Assembly: GCA_038363925.1 (NCBI GenBank)
Contig: JAQQWL010000015.1
Span: 2,046,001-2,110,000, forward strand
Length of the DNA: 64,000 nucleotides
Direction: 5' to 3'
Source: Apiospora phragmitis
Taxonomy: Eukaryota; Ascomycota; Sordariomycetes; Amphisphaeriales; Apiosporaceae
The number at the start of each line of letters is the position of its first letter. Position 1 is the first letter of the stretch. A program made the translations under genes and the position numbers. Positions 46,601 through 60,103 of the stretch are shown here, piece by piece. Under the pieces are notes generated by a model, which was not told the origin of the DNA, did no database searches, and saw nothing but the letters and a program-made list of their open reading frames with translations.

Positions 46601-47638
46601 TCCTTTGGTTGAAGGGTCTTGCTGCGGTTCCGGTTGACGATTTTCAAAGCAGTGGAGTAAAAAAAGAAATGGAGCATTCAAGAGAGGGGGGTTTTAGAAG
46701 GAGGTGGTGGGAAAAAACAAATGGATGGATTTGGTTAAGATCCATCAGGAATTTAATCACGAATGAAGGTACGAAGGTACCTACATCAGTCAGTTAATGG
46801 AACCTGGGTCAGGGAACATTAAACATCAAGAAAAGAAAAGAAAAAGCACGTATCTTGTGCCCCCCACATTCCCGCTGTCTCCCCACATGGAAACCAGGGG
46901 CGACCGTTCTAGCGTCATGCTAAAATTGGAAATGCCCGGCCTGCTGGGGACTGGGAATGGAGTCCCAGACGACCCCCTGTCTTCGCGGAAGGGGTACGTA
47001 CACATTTGAAGGTTTCTGGAAACTATGGCCCGAGGGGGCGGGGGGGGAGAGGGGACCAGCCCGCAAGCAATATCGGGCACGGCAAATTCATCATCACCAA
47101 CGGCTGCCAGTCAGTCATCCTCGCTCATGCGCCCTCTTACGATAGAAAAAGTAGTACGTACGTACTTACACACGCTGCGTGGCCTGCTTCAGGCGTTTAC
47201 CCCCGTACAATTGGCCATGATTGTTCCTTCACCATCCTCGGAGGTAGGCTATCACATGGAATAGGCACATTCACTATAACGCGAAGTCTTGAGAAGCATT
47301 GATAATTGCTTTCTGAATTTTTTTGGTCTTTGTGACTTCCAGGTTGAACGGCAGATGCTATATCCGCCAGATTCACCAGGTAATTATTCATGTACATGTT
47401 TTCCCTGTTGCCCGTCTCGCACTGGTGCATGACCATGTGTGGACTAACAGAGAAAGAAGAGCGTGATGCGAGACCGCTATCGCATACCCAATGGCATCTC
47501 AGGACCCAAGATGGCTGGGGAGATACCACGGTTGGGCGTTTGTGCTCGAAATTACTCAACCAGACTGCTCTGCCTGACATATGCGCGTCCAGATGTTGGT
47601 TTGTAGCAGGCTTCATGCCCGTTTCGGCTGCCATGCTT
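43661..47638. other. Gene-poor region of about 4 kb
   Basis: It starts with the LAS1 promoter. Overlapping plus-strand frames at 44084-44518 and 44377-44727 look mildly protein-like (for example residues with HNRHIIDLTVQLKKV), but I know no family and could not join them convincingly. Others are short. The right end is the 3' region of the gene at 48 kb. Confidence 0.4.
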
Positions 47639-48725
47639 TTACTCTTCTTCCTCGCTCTCGGCATCCTCCTCATCATCCTCATCCTCCTTGGGTGGCCCCC
47701 AAGCCTCTTCTAGCTTGAGGCCGGCTCCCTTTCTGTAGGTAGACCCTAATAAATTCGACGTTGACGTCCTGTAGTGGTCCAGCTGCGGGTCCATGTCCGA
47801 CTTGTCGGGGGTGTCGTAGAGACCCATCCCTATCAGGATCTCACCCTCCTCCTCAGGCTCTTCCTCAGCTTGATACAAGCTGAGTTCCCTTAGCCGGCAC
47901 TGCGGGTTCTGGTCGAGCAACTGGCTGAAAGGTCTCTGGCGTGGGCGGTGTGGCGGAGGGATGGTACCCTGCGGAGGAGCTTGTATCCCAAGTAAAGGTA
48001 GACTGGCCCGTATATGATGGAAACGGCTCCGTGGCATCTGGGCTCCCACTGGACTCGTGAGATGATCCGTATGAAGACCCATATGGGACAGCGTCAAAGT
48101 GTGCGGGAGTGGCCCATGTATCGGCAGCTGCCACATACTGCGGCGGTACCGGTTCTTGGGCATTAGTCGTATATGGTAGTGATACAGGTGATAATGTAGC
48201 CACAGGTGATGTATGTCCGGAGTATATGGCTGGAGTGGATGGTAGTTGCTGGTACGCCGCGTAGATATCAGCTTCCGTATATTGCGTAGGGGTTGGCATC
48301 ATATATTGCGAGTAATCCAGCTGTTGCGGCGGGTACTGTTGGTACATGGCCATCTGAAGTTGTTGAAACTGTGTGCTGGGATGCCAGCTCACTGGTCGAC
48401 CGGACCGCTTGGTGGGTTCCTGATAAGACTCGTAAGACGGCTCTGCCATCTGCATCTGCTGAAGAGCGTATTGCCGCCGTTTTGCAATGTTGTTATCGTT
48501 CACCAGTGTCCTCCTCCTCGCCATCATAGACTGTGGGCTGGTGCTGGCGCTGCCGGGTTTGGTGACGCGCATGGCGTTGGTAGGGCGATATCCATTGGAG
48601 GCCCGTGATGACCGGCGTGCGGACTCGACCATCATTAACTGTCTGGTGTATTCATCGGCTACCGTGTTGGCGGCATAGAACCGAGGTGCATGGTTCGGGA
48701 TGCCTCCCATGAGAGACTGCATCAT
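47639..48725 (-). CDS. Conserved fungal protein of unknown function, Gln/Tyr/Pro-rich, with a frame change near the C-terminus
   Basis: The start at 48725 gives MMQSLMGGIPNHAPRFY, followed by a basic, conserved-looking part (ARRSSRASNGYRPTNAMRV and ARRRTLVNDNNIAKRRQYA) and then a long low-complexity Gln/Tyr/Ser/Pro region. A second frame carries the C-terminus: an acidic EEPEEEGEILIGMGLYDTP segment, a LLGSTYRKGAGLKLEE segment and a Glu/Asp-rich tail ending at 47639. The change of frame lies between about 47925 and 47869 and needs one extra base or two missing bases. No intron of normal size can explain it. The protein looks nuclear or regulatory by composition (basic plus low complexity), but this is inference. 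It is the only recognisable gene between 43.7 and 60 kb. Confidence 0.65.
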
Positions 48726-51700
48726 GGTGAGGGGATGCAGTAGGTAAAAATGTTCTGGAGAGACGAAATAATAGTACTGCTGTAGCTGTAGCTGCAAAGT
48801 AGACTGCTACTTGGGACGTAGATGGTGATATGGTCTGGCTGCTGGTGTTGAGATAGAGATCCAGATGCTCTGATATCCGGGAGACCGAATCGTTTTGTAG
48901 ATATGAAAGGGGTATATGAGAATGGTACACCTAGACTCCTAAGTGCTCAGGACCCAAGAATGCTGAAGAGTAATAATAACCTAGAGGGGAAAGGACTCAT
49001 CAAGAGAATAGATCAAACCTAAGATGACCGGGCTTGCTTGCTGGCATATGAATTATATTGGGTGTTGGAACCGAGAAACAGTACTTCAGAGACATGGGCC
49101 CGTTTTTCGGCAAGCGTCGTTGTATGCACGCAAAGGAGCGTGCGCCTGCAGGCCTAGCTTCTTTTTCTACAAGTTTGGCAGTCATTCTTAGTAGACTTTT
49201 AGTCCTGCGTCATATGGTTGTGACAGGGATTCCACAAGTCTGGGAAGAGGATTCTTTATTGTATCGATATCTGGCTGGGGACGGGCGGCGGATGATGATG
49301 GTAGGGAAGGTAGTGTTGTGTTGGTGTAGTGGATCGGACCAGGTTGCAAAAGTCTTTGATCTCATGTAAGTACTAGCAGTAGCATGGCCATCTGCAAGGT
49401 ATATTCTAATTAGGTGGGCGGTCAAGGAACGGGTTTCGAAAGAGGTCAAAAGGGACAGAAGCCACAGGGCGGCGCCTTTCCACCGATACGTACTCTTGGC
49501 ATGCTGTCTTCAGTCGTTGGCTTGCCTATTTCGTATGGATTTGTGCCCGCACGCAGCAGGCCGTATCCGTGTAAGATAAAGAAGTCGTCTCTGTACTGTA
49601 GAAAGTGGTTGTTGTAGGGTGTCAACTGTTACCTTGTGCAACCTGAGCAGCAGATTCCCAAGATCCATCTCCAGTTCCCCAGGGAAGTCCAACGGGGTGT
49701 GAGTCTATCTTACCAAAGGGGCATTGGAGCTCAGAAATTGACGATTTTCGATGGGCGGCGCAGGTAGTCCCCAAGGATAGCCACTTAAAGGGGGTGCGTC
49801 TAGGAGTGAGAGCCCTGCAGAGTTGCAGACCCAGCAGCGCAGCAAGTACAGTACTAGGATACCAATCAAACCCACGCACTGACGAGTAAAGAATCACGCC
49901 CTTGTGATGCCTGGCAATTCCAGGTGCAGGTCCAGGGTCCATGTACTGAGTGTGCTACCCATGCACTAGTGTGGGCTGAGGTCTTGAGGTTTGTCTGACT
50001 GACTGTCGAACCGCCGCGATATTCATCCCCACATGCTAGAGCTAGCCAGTAGCCAGCCTAGAAGCCAGACAGGGTACCGCCGGGAAGTAGCGCGCCATCG
50101 AACGCTTGCTCAAGGTGCTGATTCCTTGCAGGACAAATCTGAAGTGGCTTTCCGCTGACAAGGGGCCCAAGATTCAGCGGGGCGAGCTTCGTCATATTAC
50201 ACCCACCCACGGGGGTTTCTCGTGACCAGCAGGATTTGGTGGCTTTTGCTTGGCCGCTCAGCACTTCTCACCTGTAAGTTAACCCACCCCCTGGCGCAAA
50301 TGTAGGTTCCAAATTACCCTTGCTTGCTCCCGCATGGTTTACGGGAAACACTTGTTTGGGACAGGCAGATGGAGATTCAAAAGAAGAGGGGAATGTCCAT
50401 TTCTAGTCGTAGATGCACAAGGAGTATACCGAGTGTCCCCGTGTGCCAGTCGAACGAAGCTTGAAGCCGCCTCGCCTGGGATGAATGCCCATCAGTCTTT
50501 AGTGGATGCATGTGCATCCTTGAGCCTTTTCCTGTTGATCTTTGACGTTGATGATGACAATGGCCAGATACAGCAAAGAGCAGTGGTACGTATCCACGGT
50601 AGCAAAGACAAAAAAAATCATACAGTATCCATCTGGATAGCCTCAAGGTCATGCCAAATAAACCCATGAGTAATCGATACTTCTGAGTATTTCCGTACAT
50701 GTGCAAATATTAAAGCTGGGCCCGCTTCGGATCGAGGTTCTCATCATGGCTTCCCTTGTTAGATGACGAGTCGCCTGGAGAGGGCGTGGCCAAGCTTGCC
50801 TTTTCTGATACAGACTTTACATTATTGGCCATCTCGGTAACAACACCATCAAACATGCTGGTATGTAGCAAGCGGCATACGAATCTTTTGCACCCTCGGA
50901 GACAAGAAGAGCAGGGCTCCATAATAATCCGAGCCAGACTGGCACGGAACGAGCCCCCAGTGTGTAGAAGGAGGTCCTGGTCCAGTTCATCGATATGTGA
51001 GACGGGCGGTCCAGGTGAGATTTGATCGAATCGGGATTGGAGGATCGGCGCCGATGTGAAAACAAAGGGATCTTTTTTGAAATTTGGCAGCGAGCCAAGT
51101 CTCAACCACCAATCGCGGGTTGCGTCCGGTCCTACTGTATCTATGTATTGTCAGGGAAGGTGAGGTTGCTAAACTGTGTCGTAAGTACCTGCCCAGGGCC
51201 TGCAGTACATAAGCCGGGGCCAGGGGGGTGGTGGAGGGCTTTGAGGGACATGCCAGCAGGTAGTCAGAGCGAGCAGCGAGAATGAGCGTGGAAGTCCAGA
51301 GGTGACAAGGGCGCCAACCGCTTACTCGGAGCCCCACTCCTGCAAATGGAACGGTGCTTGCATGAAAAGTTTGGCTCTGATCATATGGACATTAGCAAGA
51401 CTCCGGTTAACACCGATCGTCAACAGATATGGTAACGGCCCCAAGATGAGACAGCATAGACTTGTTACATTCGCAGCTTTTACTTGGTCATGCCATTGAG
51501 GTATGGTTACGAGCGTTGGCTTTTGGTGCTAGATCTGGTTAGTCCGTAGTCTTGTCAAGGTCAAGCACTGGGGGGAGAAAAGAAGTGAAGGGGAAAAAAG
51601 GATGGATCGCTACGAAGAGGATTCCAATTTGATAGGCTGTGGATCACCGAAAATGCATCTGCGAGTTGGGTAAGTAGTCATGGACGGCCAGGGACTTCCT

Positions 51701-54700
51701 CCGCCTACGCACTGCAACCACCAAAGTGTATCGTATCATGGGATGTCAGCGGTACTTGATGATAGCCAATATACCCATGTAACTCGACGCCCACTGGATA
51801 TGATGATGAAGTAGCACACAAATTGGGCTGCGAGGGGGTTCGAGAGGGGAAGGGTAGGTTCTGGCGGATAGTGCACCACCTTCGAAAACCAGAAAAAGCA
51901 TGCTGCTGTGCTGCGCTTTCTGCGGTGTTTATTAGTGGTGCACACACAGATACGGAGTACTGCAACCCATCCCTCAACCGGGAAGCTCGAGTTGCTAATA
52001 GTGGTCCACAGCCACAAAAGTTAGGCGTCTGGGAAACACCTGAAAACTTTTGAACGTTTTGGCTGTTGCAGCTAATGCGCCTCTCGTCCAGCCCCTTGAG
52101 CTTCCTGAAGAGTCAGAGAACTTGTCCTTGATTGGTGGAGGAAGCCAGACAATCCCAGATACCACGTAGTAATTGCATCTTAGCTGTAGGATGCCATTTG
52201 GCTGGCCCAGTTTCACCGATAGTGGATGGCGGGCCAACAACGCATTGCAAACTGCTGGAATCTCCTTGTACATACCAGCAGCAGCCTACAGTATGGACAT
52301 ACCCACCTGACCACCTACTGGAGGTAGTGGTGGTGGCAGTAGCAGTAGGCGCACCACCGCTATGCTATGGGTGAATGAATGGATTCGTATCACGAAGATG
52401 TACAAAATCCCTGCCTTACAAAGCGGGTTGGATTGGCGTGCAACTCGCAACTACAGTACATACTCTCCTCATACAGCCAGCGCATTTCCGTGTTTGACGG
52501 AATTGCAGAGATCCCCTCTCCCCCTCCACATGTGCGTAGATGCTTGCAGATGGCGAGTCGTGCATCTGACCAGTAGTGGTAGTGATGGCCGTGACGGCCG
52601 TGACGGCCGTGACGGCATCCGTCAGCTAGGCATGCCAGAAGACGACAAATGGGCAGGTAATCTCGGAGTCAGACAGCAAGTCTTTCCAGTATGCAGCAAT
52701 CAAACAAGTACGACACACATCGTACCTGTACCTTGAGTTGGCACAGATGAATCCGGTCTTGCACCACCATACCTGACCGGAAACAGTACAAGAGGGATGG
52801 ATGCATACGCCGTCGAATCCACAGGCGAGAGACAGGAGAGAAGCAAAGAAAATAGGGCACATCTCGTCTCATCTGCATACGCGAAGTACATGCCAGTAGG
52901 TTAGCCAGTACAGTAGTTTTGGTCTCTTACATCATGTTGTGGCTGAATTCACTGGCCGAGGGCCACTAACAAAGCATGTACTCGTTCACTGCCTACTGGA
53001 AGGAAGTGTTTCAATCTATTCATTCACCCGGCCCAGAACGAAGCGATCGCCCCTTGCAACTCCCTAGAATTAGGCTGCCCCTGCGAGCCTGCTGACCAGT
53101 AATTTTAGCATGGCAAGCCCTCCTCAGCGGCCCATGGCCCTTTCTCGCCTCCCCCTCGCCCCGGAAAACAAATCCGCGACGCCCTGTCGAGTGTTTTTGT
53201 CATTTTGACAAGCAGAGTCATCCCAACCACATCACATTCGAGAGCTTACTACCTGGTCATGCCCAATATTGGAAGACCCGTGCCACGACACCGCAGCAGT
53301 CTGCCGTGTGGTGTCGTTTGCCTCAGCGCTCCGTGTCGGACTTTCTTCCACTTAGGGGTTTGCTTAAGCTCCATGGCTAAGTCAGTGAGTACGACTGCAG
53401 TAGACTTGCGATGCTGACCACTATTCCAAACCGCGTCACGGCGGTTTGTTCATCATTTACGATATTGGCACGCCATGGTTTTCGTTTCTATCGGAGCACT
53501 TGTGCACTAGGACTCCCTATTCGTTTACGTTGCAGAAGAAGGAAGAGACGAACAGAGATGGCCCTCTTACTTCCGACTGGCCAGGCGACAAGGCGATGCT
53601 TACCATCGGCACCTGACTTAATACCTCGCTTCGTTGGTGCAGAGGTCTGTAGCAGTACGCACATTGGACGACGGCCACGGCACACACCTGACCACTGCCG
53701 CGTCACTGAGAGCACATTAGCCTGGAGGCTCATGAGTCCGTAATAGCTCTGCTTCGCTGGCTTGGGTCTCTCCTTGGTTAATACAACCCTGGATCAATAT
53801 ATCGAGCTCTCGTCTACATGTAAAGGAGCTCATATTGCGACGTGCTTTACAGTGCACGTTGTTGAGAGGTCAGGCATGACCTCGGCTCTGCAAAACTCCG
53901 CGGGCCTCCACATACCTGTCTGACTCTCATCAAACCCGATTACCATAGGATGCACAAAGAAAGCAAACAGTAACCGAGCGAAAAGAATAATCCATTTCGG
54001 CGCTGGTCTTCACTGACGGAGTACGCTTTGCCCCTCATCGAACACACCTGCCATGCCGTATGCCCGCTTGGATCCACCCACGACCATCAACAGGTCGGTC
54101 TACTACTCCGTACAGCATCATGCGATGTGCCTTACTCCTATGTACTGCGCTTTCTCGGCATTCTAGTTCTGATACTTGGGTGCGCCGGACTTATTAGAGT
54201 GCAACTTCCAGGCTTTAGAGACAGTAGTCGTTTCTTTGGCGGCAAGGTCCCCCTCCTGTTGGCTGCTACATGTGCAGCGGAGTGTTCGTCTCGTTTTCTC
54301 GAGCTACAGTACTAAAATCCTACCCTGCTGCTCCAGGTTATCGATATTACGACTTTGGAGCGGCTTTACTGGGTCTTTTGCCTACCACTACTGGGTGATA
54401 CTCGACACGTCACGGATTTAACTTAACAAGCCTGGTGATAGTCTACCTAATTAAAGACACAAGGTGCGTGGTAGGAACGCCACACACACACCTTTTTACC
54501 CCCGAACGCCCTAGTAGGCCATGGACACTTGCAGGGGACTTGCAAGGTACTTCAAAGTCATGGAAGAACAAGGCTCCCGCAAACATCACGGCCACGTACA
54601 GGCCTCCTCATATTTCCTCGGTACTGTCCCCCTAAGACCAAGACCCCAGCCCAAAAGTTAGTAACGGCGTATCCACATGGAGGGTCTCTTGTCACGTTTT

Positions 54701-56223
54701 GTCCGACAACCGATAGGAATACCGATGTGATGGGTACATAGTCCCATGTCTCGCAAGCTGCCGCCATGGGTGGCGTTTTGGAGCATCGCAATCACAAACA
54801 GATTGTATACTGGTACAGTATCATGGGCTAGCTTCCGATGAGATGGTGAGTGCCCATGTCTTTCTTGCATGCTCTGGCATCTGGTTCATACTTCCCTTGC
54901 CCGAGCAGGCAGTCGGTGAAGGCATACATACACTCGTTGCCAGACTGTGGCAGTGAAGCCGTGAAGTCAAGAGCTTCTCTAAACGAACAGGAGCAAGCAG
55001 GCTGAAGCAAGTTGTCCCCTACGGAGTACTTCAAATTTAGCCCTGTCAGCTCGCCAAACCAAGCTGTAGCCGTGCTAAGAGATTCTGGAAGATTTCTATC
55101 CCAACTAGCAGCTTTCTGCAGGTTACGAGCAGGGGGGGCCTAAGTTTCAGGTTCCATGACTCGCAAGAGCCTGGCTCTGGCTCACGTACGCAGTACGGAA
55201 TAACACCGCAAAAACGACCTCAGGGATTCTACCGCCTGGCGAAAGCCTTGTTAGTTAGGGGTTCCTCCACCGGAGACACGGGCGTGCTCAAACAATGCAC
55301 CACTCGCCGATGAGGGAGCCTTGTCAGCGAGCAAAGCGCGCGATGCTACGGTACGAGTACGTAACGCATGATTAGACACGAGGGCCCATACTTTCGTCAC
55401 TTGTCGTCGAGCCGGGCGAGCCTCGGACAATAAGCGAATCGAATATTGCGTTGTATTGAGCGATCCGATAGGAGGTTTTGGCAGAAAACCCCAATCTCCA
55501 GCGCCAAGCCTGTATACTTTCCCATGTGCGTTCCACCGAGGCAGTGTTTCGTTTTTCTTCTCCTTCTCGGGCAGATCTGCAAGTGGCCATCGGCGACTTG
55601 TCTTCCTTCGAGTCTCGACTTGGTTGTATTTGATTAGTGAAGCACAACGGCCGGCAACCAGGGGGCCTCTGTTCCGAATTCGAGCCAGGTGGCGAAACAA
55701 GCCAAATCCTGCCAATCAACCTTCACACCGCGAGGCTATCCGGATTCCTCATTCTGTTTGTGTACGGCACGATGGTCACATCGAATCGAACAACGAAATG
55801 ATGTGCGCTTTTGGGTTGGAGGTAGGCAGATGACTTGTGATTGGCGTCATGGAGCAAAGGGGGTTCAGAAATCGCAAGCAGAATGTTCGCACATACTAAA
55901 CATACGCATCTGCGTAGGTAGTATCATGTATGCATGTCGGTGGGGTGGTAGGTTAGGTTACTTTTAGATATTAGTTTAGCGTCGCATTGTTCGTTCTGCC
56001 ATCCGGAATGGAACCCCGAAGTCATATCGACTATCGGTGTACGTACCAGAGGCGCCGGCCCTCTGGATCTGCATTTTACCTTTCTCTATATCCAAACGGG
56101 TCCGAGCCAGTCAGACCTCAAGGGGCTGAGATAGGCGGGGTGGAGTCCCATTTCACTTGGACTTGGTGAGGATACCGTTTATCCTGCCATGACTATACCT
56201 ATTTGGGAGGGCGCTAGTCAGGG
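48726..56223. other. Large region without recognisable genes, part 1
   Basis: About 7.5 kb contains only short frames without motifs, the longest being 50710-51105 and 51022-51285. Many short TACCTAC-like and ACGTAC-like words occur, as is common in intergenic DNA of these fungi. The first 1-2 kb may be promoter and leader of the gene at 48 kb. A 9-base tandem repeat is at 52587-52616. Confidence 0.45.
52587..52616 (+). repeat. Nine-base tandem repeat (GGCCGTGAC)
   Basis: Three full GGCCGTGAC units and a partial fourth, within otherwise unremarkable DNA. Confidence 0.9.
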
Positions 56224-56346
56224 TGTCACGGACCAGAATTCTCGACTTCACCACCAAAAATTATCATGAAATATACCAGAATAACCCGAATTCTAACCAA
56301 CCCGAACACTATTCTAACCAGACCTAACCCTAATCACCCTAACCCG
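56224..56346 (+). repeat. TGTCACGG-headed segment with degenerate CCCTAA-like repeats
   Basis: The segment starts TGTCACGGACC, a common beginning of fungal LTR sequences, and continues into TAACCC- and CCCTAA-like words from about 56280 (for example ACCTAACCCTAATCACCC). Partly inverse sequences flank it (GACTTCACCACCA and TGGTGGTAAAATCAAGTC). It could be a decayed solo LTR, an interstitial telomere-like repeat or a foldback relic. No full LTR with matching end or duplication is visible. Confidence 0.35.
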
Positions 56347-59300
56347 TCACGCCGGTTCGAATGGTGGTAAAATCAAGTCTGTACGACGACGAGAAGTGCC
56401 TCAAATGTGAAATTGACCAGCGTCATCCCAAATAGGTATAGTCGTGGCAGAATAAACGCTCCGCTTGGTGAGAGACCCCCCAGCCCAGGCCAGAGTCGTC
56501 CCCCAGGCAGTCGGGGCACTGTCCAGACTCCCACTACAGTATGTACATGGAAGTCATCATATGGTTTCGTCGGCATACGGTCTGAAAAGGTAAGCTATGC
56601 CGTATTGCCCTTGTGTAGTGTGTGATACGACAGGGGGGTTCAGTCATCTCGTCAGAGAAGAGGAGCGGCGCCCGCCAACCAACCTAACACAAATGAACTT
56701 GACTTGATTACCTTTTCCATTCCAGACTTGTACGTTGTAATAGCTTCCACCCCTTAACGTGAAACCACTTTCTGCGAAGCGGCACGAATCGGCCTCGCCA
56801 TTTCGTGAGGGTTTTGGCCCGCGCCTTTTTCACATCACTCAGACCATGCCGTGCAGGCCCACCCCATGACCATGGCCGCATTGCGGCACCCTCGGGCTAG
56901 AGAGGTATATTACATATTACACATGTTGCCAAGCATCATATGAGAGCTATACTACTCAGAGACGGCGGGCTGGGTAATAGTAGAACCTTGACCGTAACGA
57001 AACGACTAGTAAGCTGCAGCATCATATTCATGCCGCAATGAGCGACAGACACACCGACCAACGATGCTGCAACCTAGACACGCCTCATCTTTTGTCAACC
57101 ATTTGTATTCTTAGTCTTGGATCAGCAACTAACCTAGAATGCTCGCAAATTAGGATGGACGAGCAGGAAAGGCTCTTGCTCGGCCTGTCAGATACCGTGC
57201 AGCTAAACTACTGCATCAGACCCAATGACCACGTCGTTACGACTCAGCAGGATCTGGGATCAAAATACCAGACCGACCATAGAGATGTCCGTGGATGAGG
57301 TGAGTGGTGGGGGGTGGTATCACCGATATCAACCACAATCAAAATGGACTGGTTATAGCTGCGCCATTTTTCCTTGGAACTGGGTGTTGATCGAAGATAG
57401 CCGCATGAAAGACACACAAACCGAGTACCACCACGGAATCTGAACGGAACAAGACGATCCAGCCGTGCTCAGCTACAATCAATCTCCCTCACTGCACGGA
57501 AGCTGGGGCCGTTGCATAGTGGTGGTTGTATTACACGCCTGTGTACACGGTACCTCCGACCCTCCCAGCCTACTACTCCGTCTCTTTCTGATATGTAAGT
57601 TACATAAGTCAAGGTGGGTATGTAGGGATCGCAATCCACTGCCAATAATATTCCAGGCCTGAGACTGGGTAGGTTGTAGCCTACAACTTAACCCTACCTA
57701 GCAACTGCCTACTATGGAAACGGTAGCTCCCCGCAGCAGAGCAGCCTCCTCCGGCTTAACCTAGCAGGCACTGACTGGAAACTGACTGCGCATGGGGCCT
57801 TGGGGGCCATTTGTCGCGCGCCGTACACGTAGTGCTGCTGCGGCTTGTGATGGGATGGGATGGGATAGGTGGGCGGGAGGTTGTTTCTGTCCTGTCAGCA
57901 CACAACAGCCAGCAGCATCCTCCGCCGTGCCAAGGAAGTTGATTGATTGACTGATTGATTGGCGTACTACACCATCCATGTGTGTGCTACGTATTGATGT
58001 ACCTACATGCCTCTTTCGTCCTTCATCAATGCCTTAGGTTAGGTTTAACCAGCACCACCTGCCTTAACCCTTAACCTAGCAGGCCCCGGACGACGACGCT
58101 TCGACCAGGCAAGGCCCGGAAGACATTGTACAACCTTGATCTTGAAACGGACAACCCGACAACCGCAGACGTGGGCCGCTCCCTTCCGCGTGAGACTAAC
58201 TAGCGAAGGCAGCCAACTGGAAGCTTTCGATAGCTGCGTGATCGTCCCATGAATTCTGCTTCTTGGCTCCTCCTTTTAGACCGGTGGCTTTGGTCTTCTT
58301 TTTTTTCTCATCTGCAGCTTGTTTGACAGAGGGAAGTGAGGGTCAAACAGCAACGTACTCCGTATCCCCGGTACATCAAATCAGCATCCCACCGGACAAG
58401 GTACCCTCCTCCTCTCCATTAGCAGAAAAAGAACCTATGTACGGGCGTTTCGTTTCTTGCGTCATTGCGAGCGCTAGCGTCGAAGCTCCGTTCGACTGCG
58501 ACGACGCTTTTTCGAGTCGAGATGCAAAATGGACATGACTCAGACACGATCATCACATCCTTGAATCCTTCTACTGTACTCCATGCTCGACGCTATTGTT
58601 GATCGGTACGAGAGTAGACGTATCGTCATGCAAAGCTTCGCCCGCGTTGCCTCATGAAGCTCCTTTGTGCGTGTCGTCTTGTGTCTACGGGTACGAGGTA
58701 GTCCAGCAACGACGACGGCAAGCCGAATCAGCCTATCCATGATCCATCCATGTTTCGCCGAGACGCGCAATCCAAACGTCAAACATGATACTCTCCGTCC
58801 CTTCACTCAGCTGGCTGTAGACGACCACAATGGGTAACAGTATCATTATCAAGCATCGTTATTGCCATCACAAGCAAAGCAACGTGAGCCAGGCAGGCAC
58901 GCTCGCCCACACCTTGTGGCTCCCCGGCCTTACTAAAGATACCTATCTGCCAACGATTCCCTACTATGAAACTCAGAATGCATGTACGCCAGCCATGTAC
59001 GTACTTGCTTGCATACATTAACCTACAGCACAGCACCGCACAGCACATGCACACACATGCGTAGGTCACTCTCTCAGGTCTCTCTGTAGGGTAATCTATG
59101 TACGGGGTGTACGGATGAGGCACGGAGGTTGTCGACGGATCGAATTACCTGCCTTGCGTCTCCATGCAGGCATGCGCATGCATGACGATAAGTGTGTACA
59201 ATGGCTAACCGGCCATGCAGCTTGCATATGGATCGGGAGGGGTGATGAGTGGATGGGTGACGGCCATACATAGAGTGAAAAAAGCCAAGCACCACCAAAA

Positions 59301-60103
59301 AAAAGGCCCCAAAAGACTTGACCGATTCATATCCATACTAGTACATGTCTTATTAGCATATCGCTTAAATCAGTACATGCGCGAGTCCATCCACCATGCC
59401 GCCGCACATGAGATTATCAGATGGAATGTGTCCACAGTCGTCCACTTCCTCCCTCCCACCTTAGGCAGTCTCACCGCTCCTTTTTCTCCCTTCTCTTACA
59501 GTACACACAACACAGCCAACAAGACATTGGACATGGGCCCTATTGACCTTGCCCTGCGCTCCGGCCCATTAATAGTATGCACTGGACGGTTTCTCGACAC
59601 ACTTGACTGCTTGACGCTCTAATCTAGAAGGAAGCAGCAAGCAACACCCAATACGGAGATCGGCATCCACTTTGAGAAGTTCTCGGCCGGCCCCTCCTTG
59701 CTCCTCGAGACTCCTCTCTCCTCTGCCGCTCGGTCTCCGACTACTACTGTAGCGTAGCGCCGCCTTCGTGGCGATTCTTACCATCTTAGCGAGGGGGGCG
59801 ACCATTCTGAAATAAGCATCACGTTGCTCACCCAATCGCATACCGGTCTTTACCAAGATGGTTTGCAGGTCCTGGGCCCGACCCAGATCCCTTCTTGTGC
59901 ACAGAGACTCATACACCACACACTCCCGGAACAAGCATCCTAGTGCGAGACAATCTGTACATAACACATAGCCGGCTCGTTAGGGTAGGTGCAGCCGCCG
60001 TCATCCAGAGAAGGCAGGCAGAGACTCTAGTAATCCAAAGGGTCATATGGCAAATATGGCTTGCAGACTTTCACAGGCGGAGATTGTCAGCTTGACTACA
60101 TGC
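56347..60103. other. Large region without recognisable genes, part 2
   Basis: I see no recognisable gene. Simple repeats occur: a GGGAT run near 57850-57868, a GATT run near 57939-57961, and a 15-base direct repeat CTTAACCTAGCAGGC at about 57755 and 58070. TAGG/CCTA-rich words recur around 57660-58090. The last 100-200 bases are the 3' end of the sugar kinase gene. Confidence 0.45.

Noticed and set aside
50710..51105. Minus-strand frame of 131 codons
   Set aside because: There are no motifs, overlapping frames are open on the other strand, and no splice partners can be recognised.
57939..57961. GATT repeat considered as part of a CRISPR-like or satellite array
   Set aside because: It is only a short microsatellite without spacers. 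CRISPR arrays are not expected in fungal nuclear DNA.
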